DNA of 35,606 nucleotides from Polyangiaceae bacterium (GTDB lineage: Bacteria; Myxococcota_A; Polyangia; Polyangiales; Polyangiaceae), in assembly GCA_029261965.1 (NCBI GenBank), contig JAJDAH010000398.1:1-35606 (forward strand), in the 5' to 3' direction. The position numbers and the translations under genes are program-made. This document shows positions 30,959 to 35,606 of the stretch, one piece after another. Each line of letters begins with the position of its first letter. Within the stretch, counting starts at the first letter, position 1. The notes below the pieces were generated by a model. It saw nothing but the letters and a program-made list of their open reading frames with translations. It was not told where the DNA came from and made no database searches.

Positions 30959-32730
30959 CCGGCGCGACCTTCTGCGCCGTAGCCATCATGGGATGCGGCT
31001 CGAGCTCGAGCGACGCCGTAGGGGGTCCCGATGCAGGAACCGCCGGAGCTCCATCGAACGACGCTGGCGCCGGTCCCGACGCCGACGCCGGGGACAGCTC
31101 GGCGCCGCTCGCCGCCTGTCGCCTCCCCGCCCCCATGCCGCCCGCATGCGGCAGCGGTACCTTCTCGTGGGAGAGCGTGATCGCGTCACCGACCGCGGGC
31201 TCCTTCGACGCCGCGCTAGCGGATAAAGCCGACCGCTTCGACCGGCAATTTCACGGCCTCAATGCGTTTGCCACCGGTCTCAACGCGGGCATGACCATCC
31301 CCGAGGGCAACACCGCCGATCGCATGCTCGTCGACCAATTCATCGCGCAGAACGCCGAGTGGGACTTCGAAGCCTTCAGCTCGCGACCGGTCGCACAGGT
31401 CGGCACGGCCTTCGACAAGGCCACCGGAGCTTTTGCTGGCGCGGGCATCGCCGCCGACGCGTACCGCTACGCGACGTTGCGCGAGCAGGGCGCCGCCTGT
31501 GCCGACGTCGACCGCGCTCGCGCACACCTCGTCCGGGATCTGGACGCGCTGCATCTCGCCACGGCAATCACCGGAGTCGAAGGCGTCATCGCCCGGGCCT
31601 TCGCTCGCAAAGACCTGCCTGGTCAGGGCGAGGTCCCGACGACGCCGTTGTTCGACTCGAACGGCGCCGCGCTCCCGACGGAAAAGGACAACGGCACCTG
31701 GCGCGAAGACAACTCTGGAGGGCTGTTCCCAGACCACGTTTGGGAAGACTCGGCGAGTCGAGATCAGCTCGTCGGCTGGGTTCTCGGGTTCGCCGCCGCT
31801 TGGGAGGTCATCCGGGACGACCCCACTTTCGATGACGCGAGCAAGTCCCGTCTGCAAGCCGATGCCGTCGCCATCGCCAAGTCGCTCATGATCGTGGGCG
31901 ACGAAGGGTTCGACCTCGAGATCCGCGACGCAGACGGGCGTAGGACGTTTCACGGCATCCTCCACGAGGACTCGCTCGACCGCATCTACTTGCCCGGAGC
32001 CGAGAACGGGTTCAACGCCATCATCGCCGTCGGCATCCTCGGCGCGATCGATTACATCGCTGCCGATCCCGAGGTCGCGCGCTATTTCGAGGAAGTGATC
32101 ATCGAGCAGCGTCAGTTGCACGTGTTGTCGCGCGACAAGATGAACTTCGTCGACCTCGGAGTCATGTCGAACTATTCGGCCTACCACATGGCGTTTCAGG
32201 GCGGCTTGCTCGCGACGCGCTACATCTGCGACGACGCGATTCGCGACGTCATGAGGGACGCGGTACGCACCGGACTCTACGACCGCGGTGGCGATCGACA
32301 ACCCACCGAGCAGAAGCAGAGCTTCTACGACCTGGTGTTCGCAACGGCAGACGCCGGCATCACGGCGTGGAGCTCCGCGGCGACACCCCCGGACGCGGCC
32401 ACGGTGGCTCGAGGCGTCGAGTCGCTGGAAGAGTTCCCTGCGCCGCCCTACTTCGGAGAAGACCGAATCAATTGCGACGACGCCGAAATCGCTGCAGACG
32501 ACTGCGTAGGGATTGACGGAACGCCGATCACGCTCTTGGCGTCGCCCGGCCGCGGCGGAACTCTCGTTTCGAGAGATCCGATGCCGATGCGCATTCGCCC
32601 GACCAGCAACTGGTTCTGGCGCTCGAACCCGTACCAGGTCAACGCCGCAGGCAACCCGAGCGGGCTGAACCCCGCCGCTGATTTTCGTGTCGTCTATTGG
32701 CTCGGTCGCTGGGCGCGCGCGACTCCTTGA
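30853..32730 (+). CDS. Large lipoprotein, probable alpha/alpha toroid, unknown function
   Basis: The frame contains a lipoprotein signal (RRRRSALTGATFCAVAIMGC) and a D/A/G/S linker, then a ~530-residue helical domain. The only canonical in-frame start that keeps the signal is ATG 30853, inside the preceding gene (106-base overlap) and giving an unusually long N-terminal region; a non-canonical CTG at 30955, overlapping that gene's TGA, would fit better. Segments such as WVLGFAAAWEVIRDDPTF, GFNAIIAVGILGAIDYIA, MSNYSAYHMAFQGGLLATRYI and FYDLVFATADAGITAW recur with helix-pair spacing as in polysaccharide lyases and other toroid enzymes. The C-terminus (TLVSRDPMPMRIRPTSNWFWRSNPYQV) is beta-like. 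A glycan-active enzyme is a guess. Confidence 0.75.
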   Translation: MATSIGSRGNGISGHQPGGLEDLRRTRDRRRRSALTGATFCAVAIMGCGSSSSDAVGGPDAGTAGAPSNDAGAGPDADAGDSSAPLAACRLPAPMPPACGSGTFSWESVIASPTAGSFDAALADKADRFDRQFHGLNAFATGLNAGMTIPEGNTADRMLVDQFIAQNAEWDFEAFSSRPVAQVGTAFDKATGAFAGAGIAADAYRYATLREQGAACADVDRARAHLVRDLDALHLATAITGVEGVIARAFARKDLPGQGEVPTTPLFDSNGAALPTEKDNGTWREDNSGGLFPDHVWEDSASRDQLVGWVLGFAAAWEVIRDDPTFDDASKSRLQADAVAIAKSLMIVGDEGFDLEIRDADGRRTFHGILHEDSLDRIYLPGAENGFNAIIAVGILGAIDYIAADPEVARYFEEVIIEQRQLHVLSRDKMNFVDLGVMSNYSAYHMAFQGGLLATRYICDDAIRDVMRDAVRTGLYDRGGDRQPTEQKQSFYDLVFATADAGITAWSSAATPPDAATVARGVESLEEFPAPPYFGEDRINCDDAEIAADDCVGIDGTPITLLASPGRGGTLVSRDPMPMRIRPTSNWFWRSNPYQVNAAGNPSGLNPAADFRVVYWLGRWARATP

Positions 32731-32737
32731 GCGATGC

Positions 32738-33160
32738 CTATTTCGGTACGGCGCGCTTGACGAGCCGAATCTTCGAAATCGGGGTGCCCTGGGGCTCGTG
32801 CGCGAACACCCGCGACATGACCTGACACACGAGCTCCATCTCTTCGGTCGCCATCTCGCCGTCGGCGCGCATGACCTCGGTCGCCTCGTGAAAGAACGTC
32901 TCCCCCACTTCGCTCGGTACCGACGCCAGCTCGACCTCCGGCCCGCCGGTTTCCAGCCAAGCATCGAGCTCGCGCTCGGAGAGAGACGCGTCCCCATGCC
33001 GGCGAACGAGGTCGAGAACCTGGGCTCGCTCCTCCGGGCTGACGACCCCATCCGCCCAGGCCACCTTGCACGCGAGGGCAATGAGACCGCGGCGCTGCTC
33101 CTTCGTCAGCTCGGGCATCGGCGAAGAGTACTCGGTTCGCGGATCGACCGGGGCATTCAT
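32738..33160 (-). CDS. TerB-like domain protein
   Basis: The 140-residue protein carries the helical TerB-type pattern: RRGLIALACKVAWADGVVSPEER and later EATEVMRADGEMATEEMELVCQVM, each with the A/RADG-x-(x)-x-x-EE acidic signature that binds metal in TerB of tellurite resistance. It lacks the rest of the ter operon, so a role in tellurite resistance is unlikely; stand-alone TerB-like proteins are common and poorly understood. There is no signal peptide. Start could be ATG 33160 or ATG 33118; neither has a ribosome site. It converges with the 30853 gene at a 7-base gap. Confidence 0.8.
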   Translation of the reverse strand: MNAPVDPRTEYSSPMPELTKEQRRGLIALACKVAWADGVVSPEERAQVLDLVRRHGDASLSERELDAWLETGGPEVELASVPSEVGETFFHEATEVMRADGEMATEEMELVCQVMSRVFAHEPQGTPISKIRLVKRAVPK

Positions 33161-33197
33161 GTTTCACTCGACGCGGCGGTCGGAGTAGGAAGACCCC

Positions 33198-34127
33198 ATG
33201 AAATGGACCCTCGTCGCCCTGCTCGTGCTCACCAGTTGCCGCGAGGCCGTTCCGGCCGAGCCCCAAGACGCACAGCAGAACCCGCCAGCAGCCACCTCCG
33301 CCGCGAGCAACGCCGAACCCTCGAAACCACCGCCGGAGATCTCGGTCACCCGGTCGGGGGCAGAAGCAAAGCTGTTGTCGGTGTCGACCTACACCACCGG
33401 TGGCGAAGCGATCACGCTCGTCGGGTCGAGCGCGAAACTCAGCTGTGCCGACATTCGCAACAACACGATGCACCGCCAGCACACTGAGCACGATTTTCAC
33501 TTCCGCCTCGTCGTCGGCGTTCCGATAGACGGCCCACACGCGGGCAAACCACGGGTGCTCGAAACCTACTACGAATCGTCTACGCGCCAGGGCGACCAGG
33601 GCGCCGTCGAACTCTCCCGCGCCGACGGTTCGGTGAGAGCAAAACTCTCTCTGACACTCGAAGCTGCTGGCGCGGACAAGAAACCGCTCACTCTCGAGGG
33701 GACCGCCGTGGCCACGCACTGCGGCGACTTCGGCACCGGCGCGGCGGACCGGCCGCAAAAGGGCGCGACGGCAACCGTGCAGGGCAAGCCGTTTCATTGG
33801 CGCGGCGCCATCGTCGAGAAGGGCTCGAGCTACACGAGCATCACGCTGTCGACGAGCCCGATGGACTGCAAAAAGGGAGCGTTCGACGGAGACCTGGTGT
33901 TCGGGATCAATCTGGACCCCCAAAGCGGCGAAACGAAAATCGTCTCGCTGCGCGGCCGTCGCCTCGCGCGTCAGTCGTCGGGATCGGGGTCCGGGCTCGA
34001 AGTGAAAATCGAGGGCAAAGTGGGCACGGATCCTGAAGTCACCATCACGGCGACAGGCGAAACCAAGCTCGCCAACATCGGCGCGAGGCTCGGCGGAAAA
34101 GTGCGCGCACTGAGTTGCAAGAAATAG
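33198..34127 (+). CDS. Lipoprotein with two related beta domains, unknown function
   Basis: The 309-residue product begins MKWTLVALLVLTSC, a textbook lipobox, then a Pro/Ala/Ser linker to about residue 48. Two domains follow that look like divergent copies: one has SAKLSCADI, DFHFRLVVGVPIDGP and LTLEGTAVATHCGDFG; the other has STSPMDCKKGAFDGDLVFGINLDPQ and VTITATGETKLAN ending VRALSCKK. Each has two Cys at matching ends, suggesting a disulfide per domain. I recognise no family. A purine-rich stretch (33187-33193, GTAGGAAG-like) precedes the ATG. It ends 7 bases from a convergent lipoprotein gene. Confidence 0.82.
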   Translation: MKWTLVALLVLTSCREAVPAEPQDAQQNPPAATSAASNAEPSKPPPEISVTRSGAEAKLLSVSTYTTGGEAITLVGSSAKLSCADIRNNTMHRQHTEHDFHFRLVVGVPIDGPHAGKPRVLETYYESSTRQGDQGAVELSRADGSVRAKLSLTLEAAGADKKPLTLEGTAVATHCGDFGTGAADRPQKGATATVQGKPFHWRGAIVEKGSSYTSITLSTSPMDCKKGAFDGDLVFGINLDPQSGETKIVSLRGRRLARQSSGSGSGLEVKIEGKVGTDPEVTITATGETKLANIGARLGGKVRALSCKK

Positions 34128-34134
34128 CTTTCGT

Positions 34135-35589
34135 TCACGGTCCGCGGTCGACTGGGCCGATATAGCGACGCGCGAGCACGATGTTGTCCGTCCAACGGAT
34201 CATCGTGTGAGGGAAGTTGGCCGTGGTCCGGTGCAGGTTCATCTGCATGTGGTTCGGCACGAGGTCCTCCGCGATGCGGAAGGTGACCGAGATGGCTCGA
34301 GCGCGCAGTACTCCGTCAATCCAGAAACGAATCTCGCCGTCGCTTTGGTCCGCTCGATTGAGGTAGAGCCCGACCTCGTAGCAGCTCCACTCGCCGAAAG
34401 TGATGTATTCGAACGGCGTCGAGTACGCAGAAAAACGCTGCGCTGGCTCCCCCGCTGGCGGATCCGTCACGAGGACCGAGCCGACCTCGGCGAGAGCTTC
34501 CTCGGGACGCGGGTTGAAGCTGTAGGCGTGGCCGACAAAGAGAAACCCATCGTTGGCCTCCGGCTTCACGCTCGGACCCCACCCGACGAACTGCACGCCC
34601 GCGTTGAAGTTGTCGATGCCGGGTGTCGGGGGATTCGTACTCGGAAAGACTCGGTCGGCGTAGATCCCGAAACCCTTGACACCGACCGAGGCCATCGACG
34701 AGCCGGGGTGAAACGAATCATCGTGGCTCAGACACATGCGCTGGAAGTAGGTTGGACGCTCGTCGCCACCGTCTGCGTCGACGGGCAAACGATGACGCGT
34801 CGTAGGACCTTGGTAGTTCTGTCGCCAGGAGTGCTCGCCCGAATACTGACCGGTGAATGCCCGCGCATTCGTCACCGTGATCTCGCGCGCGTAGCGATCT
34901 TCTTCCGTCGCGATGGTGACGGTGCCGGTTTCGAAGGTCTCCACAGCGAAGACGTGGGCGTGGGCGTCGAGCCCTTGATCGCCGGGGTAGCCTTCGGCGA
35001 TGCCGTAGTTCACGCCGGGGCCAAGGCCGTCGAGCCAGTGGGGCGGAAGCCCCGTCGCTCCACCAGCGCCACCCGAACCCGAAAAACCTCCCGAGCCCCC
35101 GGCGGAGCCGCCCGAGACACCGGCGCTAGCCGCCGCCCCCGCGGAGCCGGACGAACCCGATGTACCCAGAGCGCCCGATGCACCCGCGGCGCCCGACATA
35201 CCCGCGGCGCCCGACGTACCCGCGGCGCCCGACGTGCCCGCGGCGCCCGACGTACCCGCGGCGCCCAGCGCGCCGGCGCTGCCGGTCGCACCAGCTTCAC
35301 CTGCGGATCCCGGATTGCCCGAAACGCCGCCGGCGCCGGAAGCACCGGCATGACCTGGCGCACCACCAACCGCCCGACCGCCACTACCACCCACGCCCGC
35401 TAGAGCGATCGGTCGAGGCCTGAGCCCGCTCCCTCGGGCCGGTGGTTCGACGAGATCGATCCGCCAGTTGCGCATGTTCGCGCCGTTGCCCGACGCCCCC
35501 GCTGCCAACGAGTTGTCGCCCTCGCCCCCACGGGACGAACATCCAGCAGCGACGACGCCCAAGCAGAACAAGGCGCGCGTCATGGCCAT
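34135..35589 (-). CDS. Lipoprotein with collagen-like repeats and lectin/polysaccharide-lyase-like domain
   Basis: The start is ATG 35589 or 35583; both give a signal with lipobox (RALFCLGVVAAGC). A Gly-rich region of about 120 residues follows, including near-perfect GAAGTS hexapeptides in Gly-x-y register, as in collagen. Residues from about 190 form a beta-sandwich domain: FAVETFETGTVTIATEEDRYARE, YSGEHSWRQNYQGP, FNAGVQFVGWGPS and GEWSCYEVGLYLNRADQSDGEIRFWIDGVLRA. The last segment is typical of the concanavalin-like fold of polysaccharide lyases and related glycan-binding proteins. Catalytic residues cannot be fixed by eye. The location is the outer surface, with a role in glycan binding or cleavage inferred. 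Confidence 0.83.
   Translation of the reverse strand: MAMTRALFCLGVVAAGCSSRGGEGDNSLAAGASGNGANMRNWRIDLVEPPARGSGLRPRPIALAGVGGSGGRAVGGAPGHAGASGAGGVSGNPGSAGEAGATGSAGALGAAGTSGAAGTSGAAGTSGAAGMSGAAGASGALGTSGSSGSAGAAASAGVSGGSAGGSGGFSGSGGAGGATGLPPHWLDGLGPGVNYGIAEGYPGDQGLDAHAHVFAVETFETGTVTIATEEDRYAREITVTNARAFTGQYSGEHSWRQNYQGPTTRHRLPVDADGGDERPTYFQRMCLSHDDSFHPGSSMASVGVKGFGIYADRVFPSTNPPTPGIDNFNAGVQFVGWGPSVKPEANDGFLFVGHAYSFNPRPEEALAEVGSVLVTDPPAGEPAQRFSAYSTPFEYITFGEWSCYEVGLYLNRADQSDGEIRFWIDGVLRARAISVTFRIAEDLVPNHMQMNLHRTTANFPHTMIRWTDNIVLARRYIGPVDRGP
35183..35268 (-). repeat. 18-bp tandem repeat encoding collagen-like GAAGTS units
   Basis: The unit, read on + as CCCGCGGCGCCCGACGTA, occurs at 35183, 35201, 35219, 35237 and partly at 35255, with one or two differences per copy (ATA, GTG endings). 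It encodes Ala/Gly/Thr/Ser hexapeptides and keeps frame. Imperfect units continue on both sides. Near identity implies recent expansion. Confidence 0.85.
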
Positions 35590-35606
35590 CGACGTGTGCA
35601 AGTGGC

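Noticed and set aside
31216-33081. 621-codon open frame on the - strand
   Set aside because: It runs antisense to the toroid lipoprotein and out of frame over the TerB-like gene; composition is that of a shadow frame.
32694-33923. 409-codon open frame on the - strand
   Set aside because: It overlaps both the TerB-like gene (other frame) and the lipoprotein on the + strand, and shows no motif.

Overview
The window is GC-rich DNA (estimated by eye, mid to high 60s percent GC) from a deltaproteobacterial-type genome, most probably Myxococcota and within that the Polyangia. The signs are many lipoproteins with Gly/Ser/Thr-rich or Asp/Ala/Thr-rich linkers, a Cys-rich VWA lipoprotein, a lipoprotein with c-type haem and a copper monooxygenase fold, and strong third-position GC. 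I see no rRNA, tRNA, CRISPR array, insertion sequence or phage gene. Taxonomy is inferred from style, not from a marker gene.

Region 1 (1-9058, + strand) is a surface-polysaccharide block. It holds the 3' end of a glycosyltransferase with a C-terminal beta module, an ABC-2 exporter pair (permease and ATPase with an ATGA overlap), a sulfotransferase-like protein, a 1374-residue protein with a probable GT at each end and beta-sandwich modules between, and a lipoprotein carrying two copies of the beta module seen on the first GT. Junctions from the permease onward are tight, suggesting one transcript.

Region 2 (9138-11190, - strand) holds a TMTC-like GT-C membrane protein followed by a short Gly/Thr-rich lipoprotein. 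Region 3 (11217-14817) is the dTDP-L-rhamnose pathway: rmlD-rmlB-rmlA overlap by ATGA, and rmlC converges from the other strand. Next comes a methyltransferase (14938-15939) whose N-terminal module matches two modules inside the 1374-residue protein. Together regions 1-3 make, modify and export a rhamnose-containing, possibly sulfated and methylated, glycan; the last point is inference.

Region 4 (15951-21491) is mixed: a small two-helix membrane protein, a GST-like protein, a dihaem beta-propeller lipoprotein, a PilZ protein divergent from it, and an SDR/quinone-oxidoreductase-like pair.

Region 5 (21750-35589) is rich in predicted lipoproteins: a haem plus copper type II monooxygenase fusion, a DUF4185/DUF5005-like propeller protein, a VWA protein, a small Cys-rich protein, several proteins of unknown function, and a collagen-like/lectin-fold protein at the right edge. 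DUF1015-family and TerB-like proteins are interspersed.

No gap without a gene exceeds 300 bases. The largest are 21492-21749 (T-rich, nothing firm), 24712-24952 (divergent, nothing firm), 19017-19232 (divergent, two inverted repeats) and 26531-26706 (two overlapping hairpins). Several convergent gene pairs are separated by only 3-10 bases.
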